A program made the translations under genes and the position numbers. DNA of 59,204 nt, from NCBI GenBank assembly GCA_030066215.1, contig JASJCA010000058.1, positions 1-59,204 on the forward strand. The letters run 5' to 3'. Of the stretch, positions 48,262 through 59,204 are shown piece after piece (positions within the stretch are counted from its first letter, which is position 1; every line of letters begins with the position of its first letter). This DNA is from Rhodobacter sp. (GTDB taxonomy: Bacteria > Pseudomonadota > Alphaproteobacteria > Rhodobacterales > Rhodobacteraceae). The notes under the pieces were generated by a model that was not told where the DNA came from, did no database searches, and saw only the letters and a program-made list of their open reading frames with translations.

Positions 48262-48977
48262 CCCTGCCGGAGGGGCCCGCGCTGATCGGAGTGGTCGAGG
48301 CCACCTGGCCCCCGGCCCGCGCCACGCGCCTCGGCCCATGGACGATCCGCGACGGCCGGGGCGGCGGCCAGCGCGTCGCCGCAACCACCGCGGAGGCGCC
48401 GGTTATCGCGGCCGATCTGGTTGCGGCCGAACGAGCCATGGCCGAGCTCGACCAGCCCAGCCTCTTCATGATCCGCCCTGGAGAGGGGGTGCTCGACGCG
48501 CTGCTTGAGGCCAGCGGTTATCGGATCAAGGACCCGGTAGCGCTCTATGCCATCGAGACCACCCAGCTCACCGACGGGCCTCTTCCGCCGGTGTCGGCGT
48601 TCCACATCTGGCCGCCCTTGGCGATCATGGCCGATCTCTGGGCCGCGGGCGGTATCGGGCCTGGGCGGCTGGCGGTGATGGACCGCGCCGAGGCGCCGAA
48701 GACGGCGATCCTGGCGCGGCAGAAGGACCAGCCGGCGGGCGCGGCCTTTGTCGCCTGCGCCGGTGACATCGCCATGATCCACGCCATCGAGGTCACCCCG
48801 CCGCTGCGCCGGCACGGCGTCGGTGCCAACATCCTGCGCGCCGCTGCCCATTGGGCACAAGATCGGGGCGCGCGATTCCTGACCCTGGCAGTGACCCGCG
48901 AGAACGGGCCCGCCAATGCGCTCTACGCTTCCCTCGGGATGCAGGTTGTGGGACAGTATCACTACAGAATAAAGTAG
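48258..48977 (+). CDS. GNAT family N-acetyltransferase
   Basis: A 239-residue protein with a C-terminal GNAT domain: motif A IHAIEVTPPLRRHGVGANILR at about residues 174-194 and motif B LAVTRENGPANALYASLGM. The N-terminal ~120 residues look like a degenerate first GNAT repeat (ERAMAELDQPSLFMI and LLEASGYRIKDPVALYAIE). Start is the GTG at 48258, overlapping the CinA-type stop, so the two are coupled. Substrate unknown. Confidence 0.85.
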   Translation: MTLPEGPALIGVVEATWPPARATRLGPWTIRDGRGGGQRVAATTAEAPVIAADLVAAERAMAELDQPSLFMIRPGEGVLDALLEASGYRIKDPVALYAIETTQLTDGPLPPVSAFHIWPPLAIMADLWAAGGIGPGRLAVMDRAEAPKTAILARQKDQPAGAAFVACAGDIAMIHAIEVTPPLRRHGVGANILRAAAHWAQDRGARFLTLAVTRENGPANALYASLGMQVVGQYHYRIK

Positions 48978-49001
48978 GGCGCCCAACGCCCTGGAGCAGG
49001 T

Positions 49002-49577
49002 ATGCCAGACCCGAAAAGCCCCCCGACCGCGCTCGATCTGCCGATGGTCGATCCGCTGCCGGAGGCGACGCAGAAATACTTCGACATCTGCCGCGACAAG
49101 CTGGGCCTCGTGCCCAACGTGCTGAAGGCCTACGCCTTCGATATCGACAAGCTCAACACCTTCACGGCGATGTATAACGACCTGATGCTGGGCGAGAGCG
49201 GGCTGAGCAAGCTCGAGCGCGAGATGATCGCGGTGGTGGTCAGTTCGATCAATCGCTGCTGGTATTGCCAGGTCGCCCATGGCGCCGCGGTGCGCGAGCT
49301 TTCGGGCGATCCGGTTCTGGGCGAGCGAATGGTGATGAACTATCGCACCGCAGATCTCGATCCGCGGCAGCGGGCGATGCTGGACTTTGCCGCCAAGCTC
49401 ACAACAGCCAGCGCCACCGTCGAAGAGCACGACCGGCAGGCGTTACGAGACGTCGGCTACAGCGACCGCGACATCTTCGACATCGCCAGCGTCGCCGCCT
49501 TCTTCAACATGACAAACCGCGTGGCCTCGGCCGTCGACATGCAACCGAACGACGCCTACCACGCCGCCCATAGATGA
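49002..49577 (+). CDS. Peroxidase-related AhpD-like protein (carboxymuconolactone decarboxylase family)
   Basis: A 191-residue all-helical AhpD-fold protein. The redox motif INRCWYCQVAHGAAV (CxxC with the following His, about residues 86-93) is that of AhpD-type alkylhydroperoxidases, and the N-terminal FDICRDKLGLVPNVLKAYAF matches the peroxidase-related (TIGR01926-like) subgroup. It may use dihydrolipoyl or thioredoxin-like electrons to reduce peroxides. Its stop overlaps the OmpA-like gene start (ATGA). Confidence 0.9.
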   Translation: MPDPKSPPTALDLPMVDPLPEATQKYFDICRDKLGLVPNVLKAYAFDIDKLNTFTAMYNDLMLGESGLSKLEREMIAVVVSSINRCWYCQVAHGAAVRELSGDPVLGERMVMNYRTADLDPRQRAMLDFAAKLTTASATVEEHDRQALRDVGYSDRDIFDIASVAAFFNMTNRVASAVDMQPNDAYHAAHR

Positions 49578-50509
49578 GCCTGCGCGCCGCCCTCTTGGCC
49601 TCGGTCTTCTTTGCCCCTGAGGCGCAGGCCCTGTCGCTGGAATTCCCTGCGCTTGCGACTCCCATGGCCGAGCAGTCAGAATCCAAGGACAGCTATTTCG
49701 TTCCAACCACACCGTTCCAGGACGGGTCCGTTATCGGTATTACCGCTGAAGGCGCCGTGACGCAGCAGTCTTGGAAGGTCGGCGGCGGCAGCCTGACCAC
49801 ACTTCAGATCCTGGCACCTCTTCGTGAACAGCTCGGCGATGCCGGATACGAGACGATCTATGAATGCGAGGCCCAGATCTGCGGCGGCTTCGATTTTCGC
49901 TACGAGATCGACATCCTACCGGAACCGGACATGCATGTGAACTTGGGTGACTATCGGTACCACGCGGCGCGACGCGCACATGACGAGGGCCCGGAATACG
50001 CCGTGCTGATCGTCAGCCGCAGCGCCAACGCCGGGTTCGTGCAACTCACCCGCGTCGGCAGAGCCCAGCCCGAAGCCGCGGCCACGACCTCCACCAAAAC
50101 ACCGGCGCCCAACGCCTCTCTCGCGCCGACTGGCCCGATCGGCGATCAGCTCGAAGCGCACGGCCATGCCACCCTTGACGACCTCTATTTCCAGACCGGC
50201 TCGTCCGAGCTTGGCCCGGACAGTTTTGCCTCGCTCGCCAGTCTCGCCGAATACCTCGCGGCCCGGCCAGACCGTCGGGTTGTGCTGGTTGGTCATACCG
50301 ATGCTCAGGGCGCGCTGGACCGCAACGTCGCCCTGTCAGAACGCCGCGCGCGGGCAGTGATGGAACGCCTGATCAAGCAACACGACGTGCCCGCGGGCCA
50401 GGTCGACGCCAAGGGGGTCGGCTATCTGGCGCCGCGCGCCAGCAACCTCACCGAAGAAGGCCGGGCACAAAACAGAAGGGTCGAGGCGATTCTCACCTCG
50501 ACCGAGTAG
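49574..50509 (+). CDS. OmpA family protein
   Basis: A 311-residue envelope protein with an N-terminal signal peptide (MSLRAALLASVFFAPEAQA) and a C-terminal OmpA-like peptidoglycan-binding domain (about residues 198-308): DLYFQTGSSELGPDSFASLA, VVLVGHTDAQGALDRNVALSERRA and the Arg-bearing GRAQNRRVEAIL. The middle region (70-165) has two cysteines in YECEAQICGGFDF and no assigned domain, then a Thr/Pro/Ala linker. There is no beta-barrel. It probably tethers to the cell wall from the periplasm. Confidence 0.9.
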   Translation: MSLRAALLASVFFAPEAQALSLEFPALATPMAEQSESKDSYFVPTTPFQDGSVIGITAEGAVTQQSWKVGGGSLTTLQILAPLREQLGDAGYETIYECEAQICGGFDFRYEIDILPEPDMHVNLGDYRYHAARRAHDEGPEYAVLIVSRSANAGFVQLTRVGRAQPEAAATTSTKTPAPNASLAPTGPIGDQLEAHGHATLDDLYFQTGSSELGPDSFASLASLAEYLAARPDRRVVLVGHTDAQGALDRNVALSERRARAVMERLIKQHDVPAGQVDAKGVGYLAPRASNLTEEGRAQNRRVEAILTSTE

Positions 50510-50530
50510 TGCACCTTCACGGATGAAGTC

Positions 50531-51436
50531 TTACCAGTTGTCTGGTCCCTTGTCGGCGAAGTGGTGGACAAGGAAATCGATGAACGCCCGCACTTTGGGC
50601 TGCGTGAATCTGCCCGGCGGATAGACCGCGTAAATGCCCTGGGTCTCGACCGGCAGCTCCGGGATCGCCTCTTCGACCAGGCCCTGGTCCAGCGCGTCGG
50701 CGTAAAGGAAACTCGGCAGATAGGCGATGCCCAGGCCCGAGATCGCGGCATTCAACAGCGATTGGCCGTCGTTCACGCTGAGCCAGCCGGCGGTGCGCAC
50801 CTGGCGTTTTTCGCCCGAGGGCGCGGTCAGCCGCCAGACATTGCCCGAGGACTGGCTAGAATAGTGCAGAAGCTTGTGCTCGTTCAGATCGTCGATCTTC
50901 TGGGGCCGCCCGTATTTGCCGAAATAGTCCGGCGCGCCAATCATGCGCTTGGTGGTCTCGGTCAGCTTGCGGGCGCGCAAGGTCGAATCCTCCAGTTCGC
51001 CGATGCGGACGGCCATATCGAAGCCTTCCGAGATCAGCTCGACGTAGCGATTGTTCAGCACCATGTTGACGGTTACCTCGGGGAAGTCGGACAGAAATTC
51101 CCCAAGCACCGGCGACAGGTGGTTGACACCGAAATCCGTGGCGACGCTGATCCTGAGAAGCCCCGAGGGCGCGGATTGCATTGAGGTGACCAGCGCGTCG
51201 GCCTCGCCGGCGTCGTTCAGAACCCGGCGGGCGCGATCGTAATAGGCCAAGCCGATCTCGGTGGGGCTGACGCGGCGGGTGGTGCGGTTGAGCAGGCGTG
51301 CGCCCAGCCGGGCCTCCAGCGACGAGACGTGTTTCGACACGGCGGACTTGGAGATCCCCATCTTCTTGGCCGCGTCGGTAAACCCGCCCTGGTCGACGAC
51401 CGTCGCAAAGGCCTCCATTTCCGTCAATCTGTCCAT
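50531..51436 (-). CDS. LysR family transcriptional regulator
   Basis: A 301-residue regulator with an N-terminal winged HTH (MEAFATVVDQGGFTDAAKKM, then SKSAVSKHVSSLEARLGARLLNRTTRRVSPTEIG) and a C-terminal periplasmic-binding-like effector domain. The sequence is close to the large DsdC/AaeR-like LTTR group that often controls an adjacent oxidoreductase. fadH lies upstream on the same strand with a 214-bp gap, so the expected divergent target is not present and the regulon is unknown. Confidence 0.93.
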   Translation of the reverse strand: MDRLTEMEAFATVVDQGGFTDAAKKMGISKSAVSKHVSSLEARLGARLLNRTTRRVSPTEIGLAYYDRARRVLNDAGEADALVTSMQSAPSGLLRISVATDFGVNHLSPVLGEFLSDFPEVTVNMVLNNRYVELISEGFDMAVRIGELEDSTLRARKLTETTKRMIGAPDYFGKYGRPQKIDDLNEHKLLHYSSQSSGNVWRLTAPSGEKRQVRTAGWLSVNDGQSLLNAAISGLGIAYLPSFLYADALDQGLVEEAIPELPVETQGIYAVYPPGRFTQPKVRAFIDFLVHHFADKGPDNW

Positions 51437-51650
51437 CTCGGTCCCGTTCGTTCTGCGCGCCCCGCACCGCCGGGTTATCGGCGCGAAATCTGGCAGGAAT
51501 GCGAAACCGCCCGGACAATAGGAAGGTTTTATGTGGGATCGTTTTGGGCAAGGAAACGCATTAACGGCGTGGGGCGACTCGCGCCTTGGTTGCGTTTCAA
51601 GCGTGCGTTGTAGAGGGTTTCAAGGCGTTGAGCGTGGCAAACACGGCAGG

Positions 51651-53723
<2,073 letters not shown>

Positions 53724-53815
53724 TCACGCAAAACGCCGCGTCAAGCCCTACCTCGGCCCAACTATCGCCAGAATTGTGCGGCACCTCTGCGCGACCGGAC
53801 CCTGGGGAGTGTCGC

Positions 53816-54196
53816 ATGAACCTCGACAGACTGCGCAGCATCCTGCAATCGCTCTTGATCAGTGTGGCCATCTACCCGGTCGTGCTGGTGGGCGTGTGGG
53901 GCCTGCTGGCCCTGGGCACACTTGCAACCAATATGCAGATGCCGACCGATACGATGCCGCTGGTCTACGGTCTGGTTTTCGCCGTGCTCACCGTCGCCTT
54001 GATCGACATCCTCGGCGTGGCCAGCGTGGTTTTGGCGCTGGTGGCCAGCGCGAACCTGATCGAATACGCCCAACTTCTGGTCCCCGGTCGCAGCGCCTCT
54101 GCCGTCGATTTCATCGCCAGCCTCGCCGGTGTGATCATCGCGGCCCTTTTGGTCTGGGTCGCGCGCACGCTGGTGCAGCGCATTCAACCGGACTGA
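53816..54196 (+). CDS. Small membrane protein, VanZ-like
   Basis: A 126-residue protein with three to four hydrophobic helices. Start ATG 53816 follows TGGGGAG. The end, with QLLVPGRSASAVDFIASLAG followed by a last helix, resembles the VanZ-like motif (P-G-R-x-x-x-x-D-x-x-x-N/S-x-x-G). Function in bacteria is unclear; it may concern envelope stress or glycopeptide tolerance in other groups. Short form, lacking extra domains. Confidence 0.75.
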   Translation: MNLDRLRSILQSLLISVAIYPVVLVGVWGLLALGTLATNMQMPTDTMPLVYGLVFAVLTVALIDILGVASVVLALVASANLIEYAQLLVPGRSASAVDFIASLAGVIIAALLVWVARTLVQRIQPD

Positions 54197-54202
54197 GCCG
54201 CG

Positions 54203-54583
54203 TTACATCGTCTCGACGCAGTGGCGCCGAAAGGCGCGTTTGAGCATGTCGAGCTCAGCGCGCAGCAGATCCAGTTCGCCGCGGATGTCGTCTTCGAGCG
54301 GCTCGCCGGTCACCACGGAGAAGCTATTCAGGGTTTCGCCGGTCTCGGGATCCGTGATCAGGAAGGTCTGCACGCCGTCCGACAGCAGATCCGGCGGGAT
54401 CGCGATCTTGACGGTCCAGCCCTCGGCGCCGTCCGGACCGGCGGTCACCGCGATGCTTTGAACCGGTTCGCCCTGGTGCGTCACTTCGAGCCGCGGCGCG
54501 TCGCCATCGCCGGCCGCGCCGGTCAGCACGCCCTCCCAGATCCCCGCCCGGATGCGCGTCTTGACCAAGGACAATTCCGACAT
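54203..54583 (-). CDS. Hypothetical protein with C-terminal coiled coil
   Basis: A 126-residue soluble protein, start at ATG 54583. Residues ~1-90 look like a beta-sandwich (WTVKIAIPPDLLSDGVQTFL, then DPETGETLNSFSVVTGEP), and the last ~35 residues form an amphipathic helix (DIRGELDLLRAELDMLKRAF). It follows the DUF6478 gene by 8 bp and likely works with it. I do not recognise a domain name. Confidence 0.7.
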   Translation of the reverse strand: MSELSLVKTRIRAGIWEGVLTGAAGDGDAPRLEVTHQGEPVQSIAVTAGPDGAEGWTVKIAIPPDLLSDGVQTFLITDPETGETLNSFSVVTGEPLEDDIRGELDLLRAELDMLKRAFRRHCVETM

Positions 54584-54591
54584 GGCTCCCC

Positions 54592-55353
54592 CTAAACCTC
54601 GGCCCGTGGCCGCCGCGTCAGCGCCACGTCGCGCAGGATGATCTGGTTCATCTCGGCCCCCTCGAAGATCAGATCGAGCCACATCCGCTCGACCCGTTTT
54701 TCATTCATCTTGGTATAGGCGAGGTCGAACTCGACCATCACATCGTCGGCGCCCAGCGGCAGTTCGCGCACGATCTGTTCGACGTTCGGCCCGTGTTTGA
54801 TGTTGAGTCGGGCGAAGATCTCCAGCGGTTTTTCGACCTCGACCACGGTGTTGAGCCGGATCAGGTGCCGCCTCTGTAGCCCCGCGACCGCCTCTTTTGG
54901 GAACTCCACGACCAGCGACAGAAACGAGCCGTCGAAACGGAACACGTCCATACGCAGGCCGAAGGGGGCGAGGTCGGATTCGCGGGTGTTCCGGATCTGG
55001 CGCAGGGTCAGCTCGGTGATCTTGCAGTCGTGAAAGACCTTCACTTCGCGCCCGTATTCGGTCTTCGATTCCACCGCCACCATGCCCAGCGGGCTGACCG
55101 GCCCGCGCCACAGCTCGGGCCGGTAGGCCCAATCGGTGTGCAGGGGTTTTTGGATCGCGTTCGAGCCGATGGCGGGCAGCGTCAGCCGCTCTTCGGCCAC
55201 ATGGATGACCCGGTCGAGCCTGCGTTTGATTTCACGCGCACGCCCGCGCATCTGGCGTAGCGCCTCTAGGTCCACCTGGCGTGCTTCGCGCGCCGCACGG
55301 CTCCAGCGCCGCAGGACGCGCCGGTGAAGCAAACCGTCGATCAAACTGCCCAT
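54592..55353 (-). CDS. DUF6478 family protein
   Basis: A 253-residue protein, start at ATG 55353. The N-terminal ~60 residues are very basic and helical (RRVLRRWSRAAREARQVDLE, RAREIKRRLDRVIHVAEERL). The rest is beta-rich with DWAYRPELWRGPVSP, KTEYGREVKVFHDCKITELTL and RRHLIRLNTVVEVEKPLEIF. I associate this with DUF6478, restricted to Rhodobacteraceae-like bacteria; the name is from memory. No signal peptide or helix for the membrane is seen. Function unknown. Confidence 0.75.
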   Translation of the reverse strand: MGSLIDGLLHRRVLRRWSRAAREARQVDLEALRQMRGRAREIKRRLDRVIHVAEERLTLPAIGSNAIQKPLHTDWAYRPELWRGPVSPLGMVAVESKTEYGREVKVFHDCKITELTLRQIRNTRESDLAPFGLRMDVFRFDGSFLSLVVEFPKEAVAGLQRRHLIRLNTVVEVEKPLEIFARLNIKHGPNVEQIVRELPLGADDVMVEFDLAYTKMNEKRVERMWLDLIFEGAEMNQIILRDVALTRRPRAEV

Positions 55354-55393
55354 CGGCCTCGCCGCGATTAGGACCTAACCCACTGATACTTTC

Positions 55394-55416
55394 TTTGTTT
55401 CTGGTTTAGAAACAAA
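55394..55416. promoter_or_regulatory. AT-rich dyad upstream of the DUF6478 gene
   Basis: Perfect 9-bp arms TTTGTTTCT and AGAAACAAA around a 5-base spacer, 41 bp upstream of the DUF6478 start and just beyond the lipoprotein stop. It could be an operator or a hairpin; no strong -35/-10 pair is evident around it. Confidence 0.5.
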
Positions 55417-55421
55417 TAATT

Positions 55422-56129
55422 TCAGTTGAGGAAGTTTTCGAAGAACGGGCGGCGGGCGGGTTTGGCCTGCACCACGCTTTGCTGGGTTTCGCGGCGAATC
55501 CGGGCGAAAAAGCCCCGCAGGGTGGCCAGCCCTGCGTCGGCGCTCATCGGTTCGTCGGCGAAACTAACGACCGAGACGGTCACCAGATGCCTATTCACAT
55601 CGAAGAGTCCGCGCCAGTAGTCTTGGGCCACGCCCGGCACCACGTCGGGGCTGGTGTCGCGCAGATGGATGAAGAGCGCCCCGTCCTCGCGCAGGCTTTC
55701 CAGTACCTGTACGGACTCCGCCCGTCCGTCGCGCGCCAGCGCCGCCCGCCCGGCAGGCGTCGTCAGGTATTGCGCCAGCTGGTCGATCGCGGCGCCGATC
55801 GCCGGCCCGCTGCCGCTGTCCGCGCCGACTGAGGCCATCAGGACACCCGGCACCAGCGGCGCCCCGGCCCGCGCATCCTGGGCGATCGAGGCGCAGCTGC
55901 CAAGCAGGACGAAGGCCGTGTCGCCCCGCAGGCGCGAACCCGACCGGTCGACGCAATAGCCCTCGGGCCCGCCGATCACCACCGATCTGCCCGCCACCGC
56001 CACAGTCTCGGGCGGCATCCGCAACGGCCCGCCGTCGCGGCGGCCGACCTCGGGCGCCTGCAGGCACCCGGTCAACAACACCAGCGACGCCGCGGCGAAC
56101 AGGCCGCGCCTAGAGATCCATGTAGACAT
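55422..56129 (-). CDS. Putative lipoprotein, function unknown
   Basis: A 235-residue lipoprotein: [22 protein letters not shown] ends in the lipobox LTGC, with the lipidated Cys at residue 22. The mature protein contains two cysteines in YCVDRSGS and [10 protein letters not shown], likely a disulphide, and a region [20 protein letters not shown] with [20 protein letters not shown] that repeats a beta pattern. Its start at 56129 overlaps the end of ilvD by 20 bp in another frame. No domain recognised; probably a periplasmic or outer-membrane component peculiar to this group. Confidence 0.75.
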   Translation of the reverse strand: MSTWISRRGLFAAASLVLLTGCLQAPEVGRRDGGPLRMPPETVAVAGRSVVIGGPEGYCVDRSGSRLRGDTAFVLLGSCASIAQDARAGAPLVPGVLMASVGADSGSGPAIGAAIDQLAQYLTTPAGRAALARDGRAESVQVLESLREDGALFIHLRDTSPDVVPGVAQDYWRGLFDVNRHLVTVSVVSFADEPMSADAGLATLRGFFARIRRETQQSVVQAKPARRPFFENFLN

Positions 56130-57843
56130 GCCGTTCCGCTTTGCCGCCGGGATGGGTGACCGCGCCCTTGTAGGTCTCGCCCACCAGCTGCGCGTATTTC
56201 CAAAGCGCGCCCGAGGCGTAGATGGTGTCGCGCGGGCCGCCCCAGGCCGCCTTGCGCTCGGCCAACTCATCCTCGCTCAGCGCGACGGAGAGCTCACCGG
56301 TGATCGCGTCGATGGTGATGCTGTCGCCGTTCCGCAAAAGCGCAATCGGCCCGCCGTGATAGGCCTCGGGGCCCACGTGGCCGACGCAGAAGCCCCGCGT
56401 TGCGCCGGAAAACCGCCCATCGGTGATCAGCGCTACCTTCTTGCCCATGCCCTGGCCGGACAGGGCGGCGGTGGTCGACAGCATCTCGCGCATGCCGGGC
56501 CCGCCCGCAGGTCCCTCGTTGCGGATGACGATCACTTCGCCCTCTTCGTAGGCGCGGGTCTGCACCGCCTCAAAGGCGTCCTGTTCGCATTCGAAGACCC
56601 GTGCCGGGCCGGTGAAGACCTGCTGGTCGGGCGCCATGCCGGCGACCTTCACGATGGCGCCTTCGGGCGCGAGGTTGCCCTTCAGCCCGACGACGCCGCC
56701 GGTTTCGGTGATCGGCGTCTCGACGGGGAAGATCACCTTGCCGTCGGCCTCACGTGTGACCTGGTCGAGCTCTTCGCCGATGGTGCGCCCGGTCGCGGTC
56801 ATGCAGTCTTCGTGGATCAGCCCGGCCTTGCGCAGCTCCTTCATCACCACCGGCACGCCGCCGGCCTCGTAGAGGTCTTTGGCCACGTAGGTGCCGCCCG
56901 GCTTGAGGTCGACGAAATAGGGCGTGTCCTTGAAGATGTCGCAGACGTCGTCGAGGAAGAACTCGATCCCCGCCTCGTGCGCGATCGCCGGCAGGTGCAG
57001 CCCGGCGTTGGTCGACCCGCCGGTGCAGGCCACGACGCGCGCGGCGTTTTCCAGCGACTTTCGTGTCACCACATCGCGGGCGCGGATGTTCTTTTCCAAC
57101 AGCACCATCACCGCCTCGCCGCTGGCGATGGAATAGTGATCGCGGGATTCGTAGGGCGCCGGCGCGCCCGCGGAATTTGGCAGCGCTAGCCCGACCGCCT
57201 CGGACACGCAGGCCATCGTATTGGCGGTGAACTGCCCGCCGCAGGCCCCGGCGGAGGGGCAGGCGACACGTTCCAGCACCGCAAGCTGTTCATCAGTGTA
57301 GTTGCCGGCCTGGTGCTGGCCCACCGCCTCGAACACGTCCTGCACGGTGACGTCCTTGCCGTCGAGCCGGCCCGGCAGGATCGACCCGCCATAGATAAAG
57401 ACCGACGGCGTGTTGAGCCGCACCATCGCCATCATCATGCCCGGCAGGGACTTGTCGCAGCCGGCGAGCCCGACGATGGCGTCGTAGCAATGCCCGCGCA
57501 TGGTCAGCTCGACCGTGTCGGCGATGGCCTCGCGCGAGGCCAGCGACGACCGCATGCCTTCATGCCCCATGGCGATGCCGTCGGTCACGGTGATGGTGGT
57601 GAACTCCCGCGGCGTGCCGCCGCCGGCCTTGACCCCCAGCTTCACCGCCTGAGCCTGACGGTTGAGCGCGATGTTGCAGGGCGCGGCCTCGTTCCAGCAG
57701 GTGGCGACGCCGACCAGCGGCTGCGCGATCTCGTCCTCGGACAGGCCCATGGCGTAAAGGTAGGACCGGTGCGGCGCCCGTTCCGGCCCAACGGTCACGT
57801 GGCGGCTCGGCAGCCGGGACTTGTCGGACTTTCCTTTCAGCAT
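56110..57843 (-). CDS. ilvD: Dihydroxy-acid dehydratase
   Basis: A 577-residue Fe-S enzyme that dehydrates 2,3-dihydroxy-isovalerate and its homologue in branched-chain amino acid synthesis. Cluster cysteines are in [29 protein letters not shown] and [36 protein letters not shown] is the IlvD/Edd signature. The start at 57843 is preceded by GGGGAGG. The same strand continues into the lipoprotein gene with an overlap. Confidence 0.95.
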   Translation of the reverse strand: MLKGKSDKSRLPSRHVTVGPERAPHRSYLYAMGLSEDEIAQPLVGVATCWNEAAPCNIALNRQAQAVKLGVKAGGGTPREFTTITVTDGIAMGHEGMRSSLASREAIADTVELTMRGHCYDAIVGLAGCDKSLPGMMMAMVRLNTPSVFIYGGSILPGRLDGKDVTVQDVFEAVGQHQAGNYTDEQLAVLERVACPSAGACGGQFTANTMACVSEAVGLALPNSAGAPAPYESRDHYSIASGEAVMVLLEKNIRARDVVTRKSLENAARVVACTGGSTNAGLHLPAIAHEAGIEFFLDDVCDIFKDTPYFVDLKPGGTYVAKDLYEAGGVPVVMKELRKAGLIHEDCMTATGRTIGEELDQVTREADGKVIFPVETPITETGGVVGLKGNLAPEGAIVKVAGMAPDQQVFTGPARVFECEQDAFEAVQTRAYEEGEVIVIRNEGPAGGPGMREMLSTTAALSGQGMGKKVALITDGRFSGATRGFCVGHVGPEAYHGGPIALLRNGDSITIDAITGELSVALSEDELAERKAAWGGPRDTIYASGALWKYAQLVGETYKGAVTHPGGKAERHVYMDL

Positions 57844-57966
57844 CGTCACCTCCCCAAATCGGCTGCCCGCTGCAATAGGCGAGCCCGGGCGGGGACACAA
57901 GCGACCGCGGCGGGACCCTGCCCAATCAGATTGCGCCCAGGTAAAAGCGTCGCTAGCCGTATCGCT

Positions 57967-58851
57967 ATGACGCCCCGGCTTAGCCCGGCTTTCGAAGCCT
58001 ACATCCGCCCCGCCCGCGGCTACCCACAGCTTTGGCGCCTGGCGCTTGGCTGCGGAGTGATCGTCTTGACCTATCTTGGCCTATTGGTCGCCATCATCTC
58101 AGCCGCCGGCGCCCTAGCCGGGTCCGAGGCGATGATGCGCACGGCGGCCGAGGCCGAGACCCCGGCCGGCACGCTGGTTCTGCTCGCCACCTTTCTCGGA
58201 ATGGCGGTCGGCCCGATGCTCGCCGCTTGGCTGCTGCACGCCCGCGCCCCCAGCACACTCTTCGGCCACGCGCCGCGGGTGCTGCGCCACTTCGCGGCCG
58301 CCGCAGCGCTCTCTGCCGCGATCTACCTTCCGCCCCTTGCCGCCTGGTTCTGGGCCTTCGACGCCGTCCCGCGCCTCGACCCGGCGCTTTGGCTGACGCT
58401 GCTGCCGCTCGGCCTCGCCGGCCTGGCGCTGCAGACCGGCGCCGAAGAGCTGGTGTTCCGCGGCTACCTGCAACAGCAGCTCGCCGCGCGGTTCCGCTCT
58501 CCCATCGCCTGGATGATCCTGCCGAGCCTGGTTTTCGGCGTAGTACATTTCGACCCTAACACGGCCGGATCCAACGCCGCCCTTTATGCCGCCGCCACCG
58601 CGGTCTTCGCGCTGGCCGCCGCCGATCTGACCGCCCGGACCGGCAGCCTGGGCGCCGCCTGGGGCCTGCATTTCGCCAACAACGTCTTCGCCGTCCTGAT
58701 CGTCGCCGTCGACGGCACCCTGCCGGGCCTGGCGCTATACACCACGCCCTATTCCGCCGACGACACCGGCACGCTGCGGCTTTTGATCGCCGGCGACATC
58801 GCCGTTCTCGTGCTGGCATGGGCCGCCCTACGCCGCACGCTTGGGCGCTGA
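57967..58851 (+). CDS. CPBP family intramembrane metalloprotease
   Basis: A 294-residue membrane protein with about eight helices. The CPBP (Abi/CAAX protease) motifs are present: [13 protein letters not shown] at about residues 161-173 (Glu-Glu and Arg), then FGVVHFDPN (His) and the HFANN block with a further His and Asn. Family members cleave membrane substrates such as prenylated or anti-sigma-like proteins. The start at ATG 57967 lies 123 bp from the divergent ilvD start. Substrate unknown. Confidence 0.9.
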   Translation: MTPRLSPAFEAYIRPARGYPQLWRLALGCGVIVLTYLGLLVAIISAAGALAGSEAMMRTAAEAETPAGTLVLLATFLGMAVGPMLAAWLLHARAPSTLFGHAPRVLRHFAAAAALSAAIYLPPLAAWFWAFDAVPRLDPALWLTLLPLGLAGLALQTGAEELVFRGYLQQQLAARFRSPIAWMILPSLVFGVVHFDPNTAGSNAALYAAATAVFALAAADLTARTGSLGAAWGLHFANNVFAVLIVAVDGTLPGLALYTTPYSADDTGTLRLLIAGDIAVLVLAWAALRRTLGR

Positions 58852-58908
58852 TTGCATTTTGCCGCCGCCGGGCTTATCTCACGGCCACGCGAACAGCCTG
58901 GTGCCGCG

Positions 58909-59204
58909 ATGAACTGGATCTCCAACTACGTCCGCCCCAAGATCAACTCGCTGTTTTCCCGCCGCGAGACGCCCGAGAACCTGTGGTCGAAATGCCCCGA
59001 ATGCGGCTCGATGCTTTTTCACCGGGAGCTGAGCGAGAACCTCAACGTCTGCACCAATTGCGACCACCACATGGGGATCACGCCGCGGGCCCGGTTCGAC
59101 GCGCTGTTCGACGGCGGCGTCTATGCCGAGATCGCGGTGCCGGCCCCAGTCGCCGACCCGCTGCAGTTCCGCGACCAGAAGAAATACCCCGACCGGATGA
59201 AGGC
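58909..59204 (+). CDS. accD: Acetyl-CoA carboxylase carboxyltransferase subunit beta, N-terminal part (3' truncated by window edge)
   Basis: The first ~98 residues of AccD, which with AccA transfers carboxyl groups from carboxybiotin to acetyl-CoA in fatty-acid synthesis. MNWISNYVRPKINSLF is the typical alphaproteobacterial start, followed by the four-cysteine zinc ribbon C29-x2-C32 and C48-x2-C51 (KCPECGS and VCTNCDHH) and ITPRARFDALFD. The frame runs past the window end. Confidence 0.95.
   Translation, partial: MNWISNYVRPKINSLFSRRETPENLWSKCPECGSMLFHRELSENLNVCTNCDHHMGITPRARFDALFDGGVYAEIAVPAPVADPLQFRDQKKYPDRMK

Overview
The window is GC-rich, densely packed chromosomal DNA that looks like a member of the Rhodobacteraceae (Roseobacter/Rhodobacter-type Alphaproteobacteria). 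This rests on gene content and order: CobN-CobO neighbourhood, slt-dapA-smpB, glnK-amtB, mlaC-mlaA, map/sfsA/cinA-like, ilvD and accD. Many genes are joined by 4-bp ATGA or GTGA overlaps, and an FnrL-type box is present. I see no rRNA, tRNA, phage, transposase or CRISPR. The window is cut inside cobN at the left edge and inside accD at the right edge.

Layout. 1-5.3 kb: end of cobN, two related GNAT acetyltransferases, a small lipoprotein, a ten-segment membrane protein (probably TsoY-type) behind a candidate FnrL site, and cobO. Between cobN and the first acetyltransferase lie decayed tandem copies of that gene's 5' end. 5.3-6.5 kb: an AT-richer block with a two-TM ion channel and a 36-codon membrane peptide with its own strong promoter. 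6.5-14 kb: a ThDP enzyme, FMN reductase, DUF2177 protein, TauE/SafE exporter, VOC protein, MaoC-like hydratase, a divergently split MnmC pair, and an EamA transporter. 14-22 kb: lytic transglycosylase, dapA, a second small ion channel, smpB, an AT-rich islet with an orphan gene, a glycine-rich membrane protein, sseA, a GNAT and a tyrB-like aminotransferase. 22-29.5 kb: two tandem radical SAM paralogues, a protein made almost only of RTX repeats, an FkbM methyltransferase, and glnK-amtB with a clear terminator. 29.9-36.6 kb: envelope genes (class A PBP, MlaC, MlaA) and a type I secretion ABC/HlyD pair that could export the RTX protein. 36.6-45 kb: mostly single metabolic enzymes on the plus strand. 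45-59 kb: map, sfsA, a CinA-type protein, GNAT, AhpD-like, OmpA-like, LysR, fadH, a minus-strand group (ilvD, lipoprotein, DUF6478 and a small protein), a CPBP protease and the start of accD.

The least ordinary signals are non-coding. A two-hairpin element with triloops occurs at three 3'-end junctions, its stems differing in sequence but preserved in pairing. A second short motif follows two plus-strand genes at convergent junctions. Two perfect 22-bp palindromes lie 3 bp apart in the sfsA/cinA divergent region. The ~130-bp degenerate tandem copies lie before the first acetyltransferase. No single unmistakably new multi-gene system stands out; the best protein candidates are the tandem radical SAM pair, the RTX-only protein, and the small conserved-looking genes downstream of ilvD.
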